64,000 nt of DNA from Volucribacter amazonae (GTDB lineage Bacteria > Pseudomonadota > Gammaproteobacteria > Enterobacterales > Pasteurellaceae), in the NCBI RefSeq assembly GCF_029783845.1, contig NZ_LWID01000001.1, forward strand, positions 2,178,501-2,242,500, written 5' to 3'. The translations under genes and the position numbers were made by a program. Shown here piece after piece: positions 8,133 to 17,946 of the stretch (the first letter of the stretch is position 1; every line of letters begins with the position of its first letter). The notes beneath the pieces were generated by a model. It was given only the letters and a program-made list of their open reading frames with translations, did not search any database and was not told the origin of the DNA.

Positions 8133-9482
8133 CTAATTACCAGAAATTTTCATACTCTCTAGCAAAATTGAGCCTGTTTGAATATTTGAGCGATGCTCTA
8201 CATCATCAGCCACTGCTACAATATGACGCAACATATCCTTTAATTGTCCTGCAATGGTAATTTCTGAAACTGGATATTGAATTTCGCCATTTTCCACCCA
8301 AAAGCCAGCAGCCCCTCGAGAATAATCGCCAGTTACTAAATTGACTCCTTGCCCCATGACTTCGGTAACCAATAATCCTGTCCCCATTTGGCGTAAAAGT
8401 GCGGTCAGTTTTCCGTTTAAATTAGGTTTAACCAACCAATTATGGATACCGCCCGCATGCCCTGTACTTGGCATACCTAATTTTTTACCACTATAACTGG
8501 TAAGCAAATAAGTTTGTAAAATACCTTGCTCAATAATTTCTCTTGCCTGCGTCCGTACGCCCTCGCTATCAAATGGTGTGGAAGCTAAACGCCCTTTTAA
8601 ATGGGGACGTTCGCTAATTTGAAACCAATCAGGCAACACTTGTTTCCCCAAATGATCCAATAAAAAGCTGGATTTACGATATAAACTGCCACCACTGATT
8701 GCAGCGGTCAAATGAGAAATTAAGCCTGTTGCCACATCATTGGCAAAAATCACTGGCACTTGTTGAGTGGCAATTTTGCGAGGTTGTAATCTCGCCAAGG
8801 TTTTACTGGCACAATGCTCGCCTACCCAAGTAGGATCAGCCAATTCATTAATATTGCGTGCCACCGTATATTCATAATCACGCTCCAGTTGATTATCCGT
8901 TGCCGCAATCATAGAACAAGACAAAGAATAACGGCTTGATAAATAGCTTTGCAACATACCATAACTATTACCATACACACGAATCCCACAATGAGAATTA
9001 AAACTTGCTCCCTCTGAATTAACAATACGCGGATCATAATCTAACGCCGCTTGTTCCGCTTGCAAAGCCAATGCTAACGCCTGATCCACATCAATATCCG
9101 CTTGATGATATAAATCTAAATCAGGCGCATCAAATGCCATTAAGGCTTTATCCGCTAAGCCTGTACAAGGATCAGGCGAAGTATATTTCGCAATGGCTAA
9201 CGCCGCTTCCACTGCACTTTTAATCGCCGTTGGGCTTAAATCCGAAGTGGAAGCATTGCCCTTTTGTTGCCCTAAATACACCGAAATGCCTAATGCTCCG
9301 TCATTATTAAATTCCACATTTTCCACTTCTCTCAAACGGACTGATACGGATAAGCCACTTACTTTCGTTACCGCCACTTCCGCCGTTGCCCCTGCTTGTG
9401 TTGCTAACTCAACGGCATAACTCACCGCCTCACATAATTCTGTTTGTTGTTGTCGCAAAAGTGCGGTCTGATTTTGATCCAT
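8133..9482 (-). CDS. pmbA: PmbA/TldE, subunit of the TldD/E metalloprotease
   Basis: PmbA (TldE) pairs with TldD to form a cytoplasmic heterodimeric zinc protease involved in peptide maturation and degradation, such as microcin processing and CcdA turnover. The 449-residue length and signatures such as NVEFNNDGALGISVY (near 57), STPFDSEGVRTQ (near 305) and TGHAGGIHNWLVKPN identify it. As expected for the TldE half, I see no HExxxH zinc motif, so the metal site would come from TldD encoded elsewhere. It is divergent from yjgA, the same pairing as in E. coli. Two uptake sequences lie within its coding sequence, near 8396 and 9459. AAAGG precedes the ATG. Confidence 0.95.
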   Translation of the reverse strand: MDQNQTALLRQQQTELCEAVSYAVELATQAGATAEVAVTKVSGLSVSVRLREVENVEFNNDGALGISVYLGQQKGNASTSDLSPTAIKSAVEAALAIAKYTSPDPCTGLADKALMAFDAPDLDLYHQADIDVDQALALALQAEQAALDYDPRIVNSEGASFNSHCGIRVYGNSYGMLQSYLSSRYSLSCSMIAATDNQLERDYEYTVARNINELADPTWVGEHCASKTLARLQPRKIATQQVPVIFANDVATGLISHLTAAISGGSLYRKSSFLLDHLGKQVLPDWFQISERPHLKGRLASTPFDSEGVRTQAREIIEQGILQTYLLTSYSGKKLGMPSTGHAGGIHNWLVKPNLNGKLTALLRQMGTGLLVTEVMGQGVNLVTGDYSRGAAGFWVENGEIQYPVSEITIAGQLKDMLRHIVAVADDVEHRSNIQTGSILLESMKISGN

Positions 9483-9506
9483 TTTTTAACCTTTTTCTGT
9501 CAATAT

Positions 9507-9586
9507 TATTGCCGTTTAATTTAAAATAAGACAAAGCGGTACGGCAAGGCGTACCAACGCTGTATCATTTTAAAGAGGACGGCTAT
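9507..9586 (+). repeat. Degenerate TATAGTCG-family element between pmbA and yjgA
   Basis: The internal segments ACAAAGCGGTACGG and GGCGTACCAACGCTGTATC, flanked by TTTAAAAT and ATTTTAAAG, match the family. The tips are degraded (TATTGCCG and GACGGCTA) and about 25 internal bases are missing. It lies in the divergent promoter region. Confidence 0.7.
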
Positions 9587-9689
9587 CCTTCCACTTTAAT
9601 CCTATATATTCTATCCCATTGTGATAAAATACCAAAAATTTTGATGATATTGTCGCCCAAATTTAAAAAGATGATAAAAGGAAGAAAAA

Positions 9690-10226
9690 ATGGCAAGAAA
9701 AAATAAACAAGCAGAATTAGATTGGTTAGATGAAGAACAAGAAGAAATTATTTGGGTCAGCAAAAGTGAAATTAAACGAGATGCAGAAGAATTAAAAAAA
9801 TTAGGCGAAAAACTCACGCAATTAACCCCAGCGAAACTGGAAAAAATTCCCCTAGAAGAAAATCTATTAGCCGCCATTGAACTGGCTCAACGTTTACAAA
9901 AAGAAGCACGCCGCCGCCAATTACAATATATAGGCAAACTGCTCCGCACCACCGATCCTGAACCTATTCAAGAAGCCCTAGCTAAATTAGAGAATAAGCA
10001 TAATCAACAGCAAGCAATGCTACATAAATTGGAATTATGGCGAGATCAGCTTATCCAACAAGGGGATCAAGCCCTCAACGATCTACTACAACAATATCCG
10101 CAAGCAGATCGCCAACAGCTACGCAATCTAATCCGCTCCGCACAAAAAGAACAACAACAAAACAAGCCCCCTAAAGCCTATCGAGAGATTTATCAACAGT
10201 TGAAGTTGTTGGTGTTGGGGGAGTGA
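9690..10226 (+). CDS. yjgA: YjgA/DarP family ribosome-associated protein
   Basis: This 178-residue, highly charged helical protein belongs to the DUF615 family (YjgA, renamed DarP in E. coli), which associates with late 50S ribosomal precursors. Family traits seen are the acidic N-terminus ending in WVSKSEIKRDAEELKKLG, the central LAQRLQKEARRRQLQYIGKL (near 72-91) and a C-terminal YREIYQQLK segment. The start has a strong AAAAGGA site 6 bases before the ATG. It is divergent from pmbA, the conserved arrangement. Confidence 0.93.
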   Translation: MARKNKQAELDWLDEEQEEIIWVSKSEIKRDAEELKKLGEKLTQLTPAKLEKIPLEENLLAAIELAQRLQKEARRRQLQYIGKLLRTTDPEPIQEALAKLENKHNQQQAMLHKLELWRDQLIQQGDQALNDLLQQYPQADRQQLRNLIRSAQKEQQQNKPPKAYREIYQQLKLLVLGE

Positions 10227-10284
10227 TTAAAATAAGTAAGATATAATATTATTGATAGGTTTATTAAATTTAGAGGGGTTAAAA

Positions 10285-13200
10285 ATGAGTAGGTTAGAAC
10301 AAATATATAAAGAATTAGATCAGTTACTTCAACATGGGAAATATTCAGAAGCCATTGAAATGTCGAAACAATCTTTAAAATTAGCTGATGATATTGAAGA
10401 TCCGCAAGAAAAAGTACAAGAACAAAATACTGCGAAATTTTATCTAGGAGGCTGTTATTTTCAACAAGCATTAAATACAGAGCATCAAGAAGAAGCCCTA
10501 AAATACTTTGAAAATGCAATCCAGCACTTTGGAAAAGCCCTTGAATTTGCTGAGCAACTTAGCGATGAACAACAAAAACTCCAAGAACAAAATAATGCAC
10601 TATTTATGCTTGGGCACTGCTATTTTCAACAAGCATTAAAAACAGAACATCAAGAAAAAGCCCTAAATTACTTTGAAAATGCAATTCAACACTTTGGAAA
10701 AGCCCTTGAATTTGCTGAGCAACTTAGAGATGAACAACAAAAACTTCCGGAAAAAAATGATACACTATTTATCCTTGGGCGCTGTTATTTTGAGCAAGCA
10801 TTAAAAACGGAACATCAAAAAGAAGCACTAAAATACTTTAAAAATGCAATCCAGCACTTTAAAAAAGCACTTAAATACGCTGAGCAACTTAGCGATGAAC
10901 AACAAAAACTCCAAAAACAAAATAATGCGCAATATTGGTTGGGACGCTGTTATTTTCAACAGGCATTAAAAACAAAACAACAAAAAGAAGCCCTAAAATA
11001 CTTTAAAAATGCAATCCAGCACTTTAAAAAAGCACTTAAATACGCTGAGCAACTTAGCGATGAACAACAAAAACTCCAAAAACAAAATAATGCGCAATAT
11101 TGGTTGGGACGCTGTTATTTTCAACAGGCATTAAAAACAAAACAACAAAAAGAAGCCCTAAAATACTTTAAAAATGCAATCGACCACTTTGAAAAAGCAC
11201 TTGAATTTGCTGAGCAACTTAGCGATGAACGACAAAAACTCCAAGAACAAAATAATGCGCAATATTGGTTGGGACGCTGTTATTTTCAACAAGCATTAAA
11301 TACAGAGCATCAAGAAGAAGCCCTAAATTACTTTGAAAATGCAATCCAACACTTTGGAAAAGCCCCTGAATTTGCTGAGCAACTTAGCGATGAACAACAA
11401 AAACTCCAAGAACAAAATAATGCGCAATATTGGTTAGGACGCTGTTATTTTCAACAAGCATTAAATACAGATCATCAAGAAGAAGCCCTAAATTACTTTG
11501 AAAATGCAATCCAGCACTTTGGAAAAGCACTTGAATTTGCTGAGCAACTTAGCGATGAACAACAAAAATTCCAAGAACAAAATACTGCGAAATTTTATCT
11601 AGGAGTCTGTTATTTTCAACAAGCATTAAAAACTAAGCATCAAGAAGAAATCCTAAAATACATTGAAAATGCAATCCAACACTTTGGAAAAGCACTTGAA
11701 TTTGCATCGCAAATTAGCGATGAACAACAAAAACTCCAAGAACAAAATAATGCGCAATATTGGTTGGGACGCTGTTATTTTCAACTGGCATTAAAAACAA
11801 AACAACAAAAAGAAGCCCTAAAATACTTTGAACAAGCAATCTACCACTTTAAAGAATCCCTTAAATTTGCTAAACAACTTAGTAATGAAGAACGAAATTT
11901 CAAAGAGCAAAATATTGCACAACATTGGCTTGGGAGCTGTTATTTTCAACAAGCATTAAAAACAGAACTTCAAGAAAAAGCCCTAAAATACTTTAAAAAT
12001 GCAATCCAGCACTTTAAAAAAGCACTTAAATACGCTGAGCAACTTAGCGATGAACAACAAAAACTCCAAGAACAAAATAATAATCAATTTTGGCTAGGGC
12101 AGTGTTATTTTCAACAAGCATTAAAAACAGAACATCAAGAAGAAATCCTAAAATACTTTAAAAATGCAATTCAACGCTTTGGAAAAGCTCTTAAATTTGC
12201 TGAACAACTTAGTGATGAACAACAAAAATACCAAGAGCAAAATACTGCGCAATATTGGCTTGGACGTTGTTATTTTGAGCAAGCATTAAAAATAGAATAT
12301 CAAGAAGAAGCCCTAAAATACTTTGAAGAAGAGTTAAAAGACGAAAATCTAGAAAAAGTCCTAAAAAATTTGGAACAGATATTAAAAACTGAATATCTAG
12401 AAAAAGCTCTAAAACCCTTAGAAAAAACATTAAAAACTAAACATCAGAAAGAATATCTAAAATACTTGGAAAAATTATTAAAAACAAAATATCAAGAAAA
12501 AATCCTAGAATACTTGGAACAAGAATTAAAAATTAAATATCAAAAAGAATCCCTAAATTATTTTAAAAAAGCGATCAAAAACTTTGAAAAAGCACTTGAG
12601 TTTGTTGAAAAACTTAAAGATGAACAACAAAAATTACAAAATAAAAATAATATTCAAATTTGGATAGCACGCTGTTATTTTGAGAAATCCTTAAAAATAA
12701 AAGATAATAAAAGTTTAAATAAATTTTTTGACTATAAAAAACAAATAATATCTAAAAATGAAAAACTAAATAAAATAGATAACCCTATTCTAGATATTTT
12801 AAATATTTTATACTTAATGCCTTGTGAGCTAGAACACATTAAACTTTCTCACTATACAACACCAAATGTTTGTGAGAAACTATTTGGGATTAATTCAAAT
12901 AATTTGAATAGACAAAACAATCAAGATAATGCTATATCCATGATGAGAATGAACAGTATAACTTATATGAATGATCCTTATGAAGGAAAAGTATTACTAA
13001 ACTTACTTAGTCAACAAGAGTTAGAAATAGAAAATATTAAAAATAATTCAAAATACCATACATTTATTACTTGTTTCTCTAAACGTGTCAATGATCTTAA
13101 CCAATTCAGATTATATGGTAAAGAAGATAACATTGAAGCCTCTGGTTGTTGTTTAGTATTTGATAAAAAAGCATTTTGGAGAAATAAGCCAAATATTAAT

Positions 13201-13854
13201 AATAGCTTTTCTATTTCTAACAAAGTTAAAGACTTAACTTCAGACATTAATAATTTTAAGCAATTAACTATATCTATAAATCAAGATATTAATTATAAAA
13301 GAGAAAATATATATTTACCTATTTATCAAGTTGCCTATATTGCTTATCTTGATAATTATAATAACAATAATGACTTTGAAACTAAAATATCTGATACTAA
13401 AAATAGAGAATTTGGCATATATATTAGCGATATATATAACAATGATAAGTATGAATTTTTGAATGGTTATAGAAAAAATGAATTTCAAAAAGCAATTAAC
13501 GATTTATTAAAAAAAGAAAATATTACCGATATAGATAACCTAGAATATATCCGCTATTTATTTAAAGATTATGCCTTTAAAGATGAAGATGAATTTCGCT
13601 TATTAAAAGTGCAAGATAACTATGATGGGGTAGAATGTTGTGAAAATACACAACAACTTTATATAGAATATGCTGATATTACTTCTTGTGTGGATGAGAT
13701 TATTGTAGGTACTAATTATGAAAATACCGAAAAAGGTCGGAAAATAGAATATCTGAGATATCAAATAGACCAAAAGATGAAAGAAATATATGGAGAAAAT
13801 CCCATTAACGTTATTCAATCCTCTTTACCTATTAATTATTATAAGAAAAAATAA
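10285..13854 (+). CDS. Large TPR-repeat protein with DUF2971-like C-terminal domain
   Basis: The protein has 1189 residues. The start is the ATG at 10285 (AGAGGGGT upstream); an upstream in-frame TTG has no ribosome site. Residues about 48-710 contain twelve 55-residue units of the TPR-like pattern EQNNAQYWLGRCYFQQALKT, each pairing a CYFQQAL helix with an AIQHFGKALEFAEQL helix. Unit 12 is interrupted by five 16-residue repeats of LKTEYLEKALKPLEK type. After a partial thirteenth unit, the C-terminal 350 residues resemble DUF2971: HYTT near the domain start, then YMNDPYEG, TCFSKRVNDLNQFRLYG, and later FKDEDEFRLL. No signal peptide or membrane segment is seen, so it is probably cytoplasmic. The C-terminal part is very AT-rich with many AAT/ATA codons, suggesting transfer. 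The function is unknown; effector and scaffold roles are only guesses. Confidence 0.8.
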   Translation: MSRLEQIYKELDQLLQHGKYSEAIEMSKQSLKLADDIEDPQEKVQEQNTAKFYLGGCYFQQALNTEHQEEALKYFENAIQHFGKALEFAEQLSDEQQKLQEQNNALFMLGHCYFQQALKTEHQEKALNYFENAIQHFGKALEFAEQLRDEQQKLPEKNDTLFILGRCYFEQALKTEHQKEALKYFKNAIQHFKKALKYAEQLSDEQQKLQKQNNAQYWLGRCYFQQALKTKQQKEALKYFKNAIQHFKKALKYAEQLSDEQQKLQKQNNAQYWLGRCYFQQALKTKQQKEALKYFKNAIDHFEKALEFAEQLSDERQKLQEQNNAQYWLGRCYFQQALNTEHQEEALNYFENAIQHFGKAPEFAEQLSDEQQKLQEQNNAQYWLGRCYFQQALNTDHQEEALNYFENAIQHFGKALEFAEQLSDEQQKFQEQNTAKFYLGVCYFQQALKTKHQEEILKYIENAIQHFGKALEFASQISDEQQKLQEQNNAQYWLGRCYFQLALKTKQQKEALKYFEQAIYHFKESLKFAKQLSNEERNFKEQNIAQHWLGSCYFQQALKTELQEKALKYFKNAIQHFKKALKYAEQLSDEQQKLQEQNNNQFWLGQCYFQQALKTEHQEEILKYFKNAIQRFGKALKFAEQLSDEQQKYQEQNTAQYWLGRCYFEQALKIEYQEEALKYFEEELKDENLEKVLKNLEQILKTEYLEKALKPLEKTLKTKHQKEYLKYLEKLLKTKYQEKILEYLEQELKIKYQKESLNYFKKAIKNFEKALEFVEKLKDEQQKLQNKNNIQIWIARCYFEKSLKIKDNKSLNKFFDYKKQIISKNEKLNKIDNPILDILNILYLMPCELEHIKLSHYTTPNVCEKLFGINSNNLNRQNNQDNAISMMRMNSITYMNDPYEGKVLLNLLSQQELEIENIKNNSKYHTFITCFSKRVNDLNQFRLYGKEDNIEASGCCLVFDKKAFWRNKPNINNSFSISNKVKDLTSDINNFKQLTISINQDINYKRENIYLPIYQVAYIAYLDNYNNNNDFETKISDTKNREFGIYISDIYNNDKYEFLNGYRKNEFQKAINDLLKKENITDIDNLEYIRYLFKDYAFKDEDEFRLLKVQDNYDGVECCENTQQLYIEYADITSCVDEIIVGTNYENTEKGRKIEYLRYQIDQKMKEIYGENPINVIQSSLPINYYKKK
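10405..12420 (+). repeat. Tandem 165-bp coding repeats of the TPR protein
   Basis: About twelve direct repeats with a 165-bp period (for example from 10921 to 11086, where neighbouring units are almost identical at nucleotide level) encode the 55-residue TPR-like units. The near-identity of adjacent copies points to recent duplication or slippage, so copy number probably differs between strains. Confidence 0.8.
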
Positions 13855-13875
13855 TAGACAAAATTTATCAGTTAT

Positions 13876-13912
13876 GCTTAGCAAAAGTCAGAAATACTTT
13901 TGCTAAGCTTTT
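13876..13912 (+). terminator. Rho-independent terminator after the TPR gene
   Basis: A perfect 13-bp stem (13876-13888 with 13896-13908) and 7-base loop are followed by TTTT. It lies 22 bases after the stop. An uptake sequence lies at 13994-14002, just before the argD stop. Confidence 0.8.
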
Positions 13913-14007
13913 CACTTACTTTATGCGGTATTTTCTCTTTGAAAGAACAACAAAATTCTTAGCAAAACCAAATAACAAAAAAACTTAAACCCCACCGCAC
14001 TTAACAG

Positions 14008-15213
14008 CTAACCACAAAAACTCAGAAACCCTTTGCGCAATCTTGCTAACCCCTCGCTGACTTCATCAGGTTTAATATTTAACGCTGGAGCGAAACGTAG
14101 GACGTTTGGGCCTGCTTGTAAAATCATAACGCCTTGCTCCAAGGCTTGGGTAACAAATTGGGCGGCTTTGCCTTGCCATTTGTCGTTTAGCTCTGCTCCA
14201 ATTAATAATCCCATACCACGAATTTGTTTAAATATGCCAAGCTCTTGGTTAATTTCGCTTAAAGTTTGGGTAAATTGTTGCGAGGTATGTTGGACATTGG
14301 CTAAAAAGTCAGGTTGGCGAATAATTTCTAGCACTTTATTGGCAACGGCACAGGCTAAGGGGTTGCCACCAAAGGTTGTGCCATGTACACCTAACGAAAA
14401 ACTTTTGGCAATATGGTCGGTGGTCAGCATTGCACTAATAGGAAAGCCGTTACCTAAAGCTTTGGCGGTGGTTAAAATATCGGGTTGTACTTGATAATAC
14501 ATATAAGCGTATAAATAGCCTGTACGCCCTACTCCTGTTTGCACTTCATCAAAAATAAGCAAAGCTTGATATTCATCACATAAGGCTCTTAATCCCTGCA
14601 AGAAAGATTTTTCCGCTGGTAAAATACCGCTTTCCCCTTGAATTGGTTCAACAATAATCGCACAGACTTGCTCGTCCATTACCGCACGCACTGTGGTTAA
14701 ATCATTAAAAGGAACGTGGATAATCTCCGCAGGCTTTGGTCCGAAACCGTCTGAATATTTGGCTTGCCCCCCTACGCTGACGGTAAAAAAGGTACGTCCA
14801 TGAAAACTTTGTTTAAAGGAAATAATTTTATTTTTTTGGTAACCAAAATGATCTAAGGCATAACGGCGTGCTAATTTAAGGGCTGCCTCATTCGCCTCTG
14901 CCCCAGAATTGGCAAACATTACCCGTTGGGCAAAGGTATGCTGTACTAATTGGCTGGCAAGCGCTAAGGCGGGTTCACTGGTAAACCAGTTGCTGGAATG
15001 CCATAATTTTTGCCCTTGCTCAGTTAAAACTTCTACAATCTCCTCAGGGCAATGCCCTAGGGCGTTTACCGCAATGCCACTGGTAAAATCAATATATTCG
15101 TTCCCTGCCTGATCCCATACTCGGCTCCCTTTGCCTTGCACTGGGATCATTTGAGCAGGGGCATAATTTTGTACCATGACTTGATCAAATAATTGGCGAT
15201 GATAGTTTGTCAT
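14008..15213 (-). CDS. argD: Acetylornithine / succinyldiaminopimelate aminotransferase
   Basis: This PLP-dependent class III aminotransferase acts in arginine biosynthesis (N-acetylornithine) and usually also in lysine biosynthesis (succinyl-diaminopimelate). Motifs in the 401 residues are NSGAEANEAALKLAR (102-116), SFHGRTF, the PLP-contacting Asp222 in IFDEVQTGVGRTG, and the Schiff-base Lys251 in TTAKALGNGFP. The length is normal. The start has AAAAGGATAAGATA before the ATG. It is probably a single-gene unit. AstC and related ornithine-type enzymes share the motifs, but no ast genes are nearby, so ArgD is preferred. Confidence 0.9.
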   Translation of the reverse strand: MTNYHRQLFDQVMVQNYAPAQMIPVQGKGSRVWDQAGNEYIDFTSGIAVNALGHCPEEIVEVLTEQGQKLWHSSNWFTSEPALALASQLVQHTFAQRVMFANSGAEANEAALKLARRYALDHFGYQKNKIISFKQSFHGRTFFTVSVGGQAKYSDGFGPKPAEIIHVPFNDLTTVRAVMDEQVCAIIVEPIQGESGILPAEKSFLQGLRALCDEYQALLIFDEVQTGVGRTGYLYAYMYYQVQPDILTTAKALGNGFPISAMLTTDHIAKSFSLGVHGTTFGGNPLACAVANKVLEIIRQPDFLANVQHTSQQFTQTLSEINQELGIFKQIRGMGLLIGAELNDKWQGKAAQFVTQALEQGVMILQAGPNVLRFAPALNIKPDEVSEGLARLRKGFLSFCG

Positions 15214-15298
15214 TATCTTATCCTTTTTTCCTTATAGCTCAATATTGCCTAGAGCATAAATAAATATGAATAACTAGTCAATAAAAATGAATTTATAT

Positions 15299-16246
15299 TC
15301 ATTTGTTTTGGTATAAATCAGGGCTATCCTGTTCTGGGCGTGTTTTAAAACGGCGATGTAGCCACATATATTGGTTAATGCCTTTGTTAATTTCTTGTTC
15401 CACCACTTGATTCATACGTGTAGCCACTGCCACTTCATCATTTAAATCGCTAAAATCCACTGGTGGCGAAATGCTAACGGTATAACCCGAACCATCAGCA
15501 TTACGCAAAGGTGCAAAAGGCACGACTTTCGCTTGTGGAGCAGCTTTGAGTAAATAATAAGATCCTGTGGTGGTACAAGCATCAGGCACTGCAAAAAACG
15601 GTACAAACACCGCATTACGCCGTCCATAATCGTGATCAGGGGCATACCAAATGGTTTCGCCACGCCGTAAGGCTTTCATCATTCCGCGCAGATCTTTGCG
15701 ATCAAGCATTGCTTTGTTAGAACGTAAACGCCCACGCATTTGTAACCAATCTAACAAGGGATTATCATTAGGGCGATAAACCCCTACCCCAGAATGGGCA
15801 ATCCCTACAATTCTTGCCCCTAATTCTAAGGTTAAAAAATGCACTCCCACAAAAATAATGCCTTGCTGATCTTGTTTATTGAGATGCTCTAACCCCTCAA
15901 TTTTTGACCATTTTTTGATTCGTTTATCCGACCAAAACCACGCCATGCCTGTTTCAATAATCGCCATACCTGTGGCTTTTAAATTTTCCTGCAAAATTTG
16001 TTCAATTTGCTGTGGGTTATAATCAGGAAAACATAATTGCAAATTACGCCGAGCAATTTGCTGACGGCGTTTGCCTACCTTTAAATGGGCGAATAACCAA
16101 CCTAGCCCTTGCCCCACTTTTAATAATAAAGGATAGGGCAACAATAATAGTAATCGCCAAAGGGCTAAGGCTAACCATAATCCCCAATATTTAGGTTTTA
16201 AAAATGCCCATTGAAATGTTGGAAGTTTATTTTTTGGATTGCTCAT
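15299..16246 (-). CDS. lpxL: Kdo2-lipid IVA acyltransferase (LpxL/HtrB)
   Basis: This inner-membrane acyltransferase adds a secondary acyl chain to Kdo2-lipid IVA during lipid A synthesis. It has 315 residues with an N-terminal hydrophobic anchor (about 21-45) and the catalytic HX4E motif at His136/Glu141 (VHFLTLELG). YRPNDNPLLDW and YAPDHDYG also match Haemophilus HtrB closely. I chose the ATG at 16246 (MSNPKNK); a longer reading would need a TTG with no ribosome site. It is divergent from hldE, another lipopolysaccharide gene. I recall the htrB-rfaE neighbourhood in H. influenzae too. Confidence 0.93.
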   Translation of the reverse strand: MSNPKNKLPTFQWAFLKPKYWGLWLALALWRLLLLLPYPLLLKVGQGLGWLFAHLKVGKRRQQIARRNLQLCFPDYNPQQIEQILQENLKATGMAIIETGMAWFWSDKRIKKWSKIEGLEHLNKQDQQGIIFVGVHFLTLELGARIVGIAHSGVGVYRPNDNPLLDWLQMRGRLRSNKAMLDRKDLRGMMKALRRGETIWYAPDHDYGRRNAVFVPFFAVPDACTTTGSYYLLKAAPQAKVVPFAPLRNADGSGYTVSISPPVDFSDLNDEVAVATRMNQVVEQEINKGINQYMWLHRRFKTRPEQDSPDLYQNK

Positions 16247-16372
16247 ACTTAACAATATCGCTATTTTTAGCCAAACAAATGCCCCATAGTTTAACGGAAT
16301 TTTATGCAAATGGCATTTTGAAAATTATTGGATATGCTAAAATAGCCCAAACTATTTTTTCGGAGAACTGCA

Positions 16373-17800
16373 ATGTCGCAATATTCTGCTCAATTTAATC
16401 AGGCAAAAGTGTTAGTGTTAGGTGATGTAATGCTGGATCGTTATTGGTTCGGTGCGACCAATCGTATCTCGCCAGAAGCCCCTGTTCCTGTGGTAAAAGT
16501 ACAACAAAATGAACAACGAGCGGGCGGAGCGGCTAATGTGGCTATGAATATCAGTGCGTTAAATGTGCCTGTTAAATTATTAGGTTTAATAGGGCAAGAT
16601 GAAACAGGGCAAGCCTTATCGCAGTTATTAAGTGAACAAAATATTGATTGTGATTTTGTGGAATTGGCAAGCCACCCTACGATAACCAAATTGCGAATTC
16701 TTTCTCGTCATCAACAATTATTACGCTTGGATTTTGAGGAAAATTTTCATCAAGTAGATTGCTCTGCTTTATTGGATAAGCTCCAGCAAGCACTCAGTGA
16801 TTATGGAGCATTAATTTTATCAGATTATGGCAAAGGCACGCTCAACCAAGTGCAACAAATGATTCAGTTAGCTCGTGCGGTGCAAGTGCCTGTGCTAATC
16901 GATCCCAAAGGAACAGATTTTGAGCGTTATCGTGGGGCGACTCTATTAACCCCAAATCTTGCCGAATTTGAAGCGGTTGTGGGGACTTGTCATACTGAAC
17001 AAGAATTAATTGATAAAGGGCTAAAATTAATTGCGGATTTTGACCTTGAGGCATTATTAGTTACCCGTTCAGAAAAAGGAATGACCTTATTACGCCCTCA
17101 TTATCCAGCCTATCATTTACCTACCCAAGCCAAAGAAGTGTTTGATGTAACAGGGGCTGGCGATACAGTAATTAGCGTCCTCGCTACTGCCCTCGCCGAT
17201 CAACGCTCTCTTGAAGAAGCCTGTTATTTAGCTAATGTGGCAGCAGGTATCGTAGTAGGCAAGCTCGGCACTTCCACCGTATCCAATAGCGAACTCGAGA
17301 ATGCCATTCATGGACACTGCGAAAATGGCTTTGGCATTATGACTGAAAGCCAATTAAAACAAGCGGTGCAATTAGCCAAAAATCGTGGCGAAAAAATTGT
17401 GATGACCAATGGTTGTTTTGATATTTTACACCCCGGTCATGTTTCTTATTTAGACAATGCTCGCAAACTGGGCGACCGATTAATTGTGGCGGTAAATAGC
17501 GATGATTCTGTGAAACGCCTTAAAGGGGATAATCGCCCAATTAATGATTTACACACTCGTTTAGCCGTATTAGCAGGCTTACGTTCAGTAGATTGGTTGG
17601 TTGCCTTTGATGAAGATACGCCACAACGCCTTATTAGCGAGATTTTACCTGATTTATTAGTAAAAGGTGGCGATTATCACCCTGAGCAAATTGCAGGTAG
17701 CCAAGAAGTTTGGGCGAATGGTGGCGACGTAAAAGTACTAAACTTTGAAAATGGTTGCTCAACCAGTAATGTGATTAAAAAAATTCAAGAGCTTAGTTAG
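16373..17800 (+). CDS. hldE: Bifunctional heptose-7-phosphate kinase / heptose-1-phosphate adenylyltransferase
   Basis: HldE (RfaE) makes ADP-D-glycero-D-manno-heptose for the LPS inner core. The N-terminal PfkB-type sugar kinase (1 to about 318) shows RAGGAANVAMN (49-59) and the catalytic VTGAGDT (259-265). The C-terminal cytidylyltransferase-like domain (about 340-475) shows TNGCFDILHPGHVSYL with HPGH at 353-356. The length of 475 is standard, and both halves are complete. CGGAG precedes the ATG at 6-base spacing. The 3' side is followed by non-coding sequence and an IS relic. Confidence 0.97.
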   Translation: MSQYSAQFNQAKVLVLGDVMLDRYWFGATNRISPEAPVPVVKVQQNEQRAGGAANVAMNISALNVPVKLLGLIGQDETGQALSQLLSEQNIDCDFVELASHPTITKLRILSRHQQLLRLDFEENFHQVDCSALLDKLQQALSDYGALILSDYGKGTLNQVQQMIQLARAVQVPVLIDPKGTDFERYRGATLLTPNLAEFEAVVGTCHTEQELIDKGLKLIADFDLEALLVTRSEKGMTLLRPHYPAYHLPTQAKEVFDVTGAGDTVISVLATALADQRSLEEACYLANVAAGIVVGKLGTSTVSNSELENAIHGHCENGFGIMTESQLKQAVQLAKNRGEKIVMTNGCFDILHPGHVSYLDNARKLGDRLIVAVNSDDSVKRLKGDNRPINDLHTRLAVLAGLRSVDWLVAFDEDTPQRLISEILPDLLVKGGDYHPEQIAGSQEVWANGGDVKVLNFENGCSTSNVIKKIQELS

Positions 17801-17946
17801 TTGAATTTTAAGGAAAAAAACATAAAACACAATTTGGCTTAATGAAATATTAGCTACTTTAAAGTGCGGTGAGTTTTGGAATTTTTATTGTTATTTCTCT
17901 GATTTTGTTAATTGATTTTGCCGTTGGTAAAATTGGAGAACTAATA

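Noticed and set aside
10405..12420. Regular 165-bp direct repeats resembling a repeat array
   Set aside because: They are not CRISPR: no short conserved repeat with unique spacers is present. The period keeps frame and encodes TPR-like units. I saw no CRISPR array anywhere in the window.
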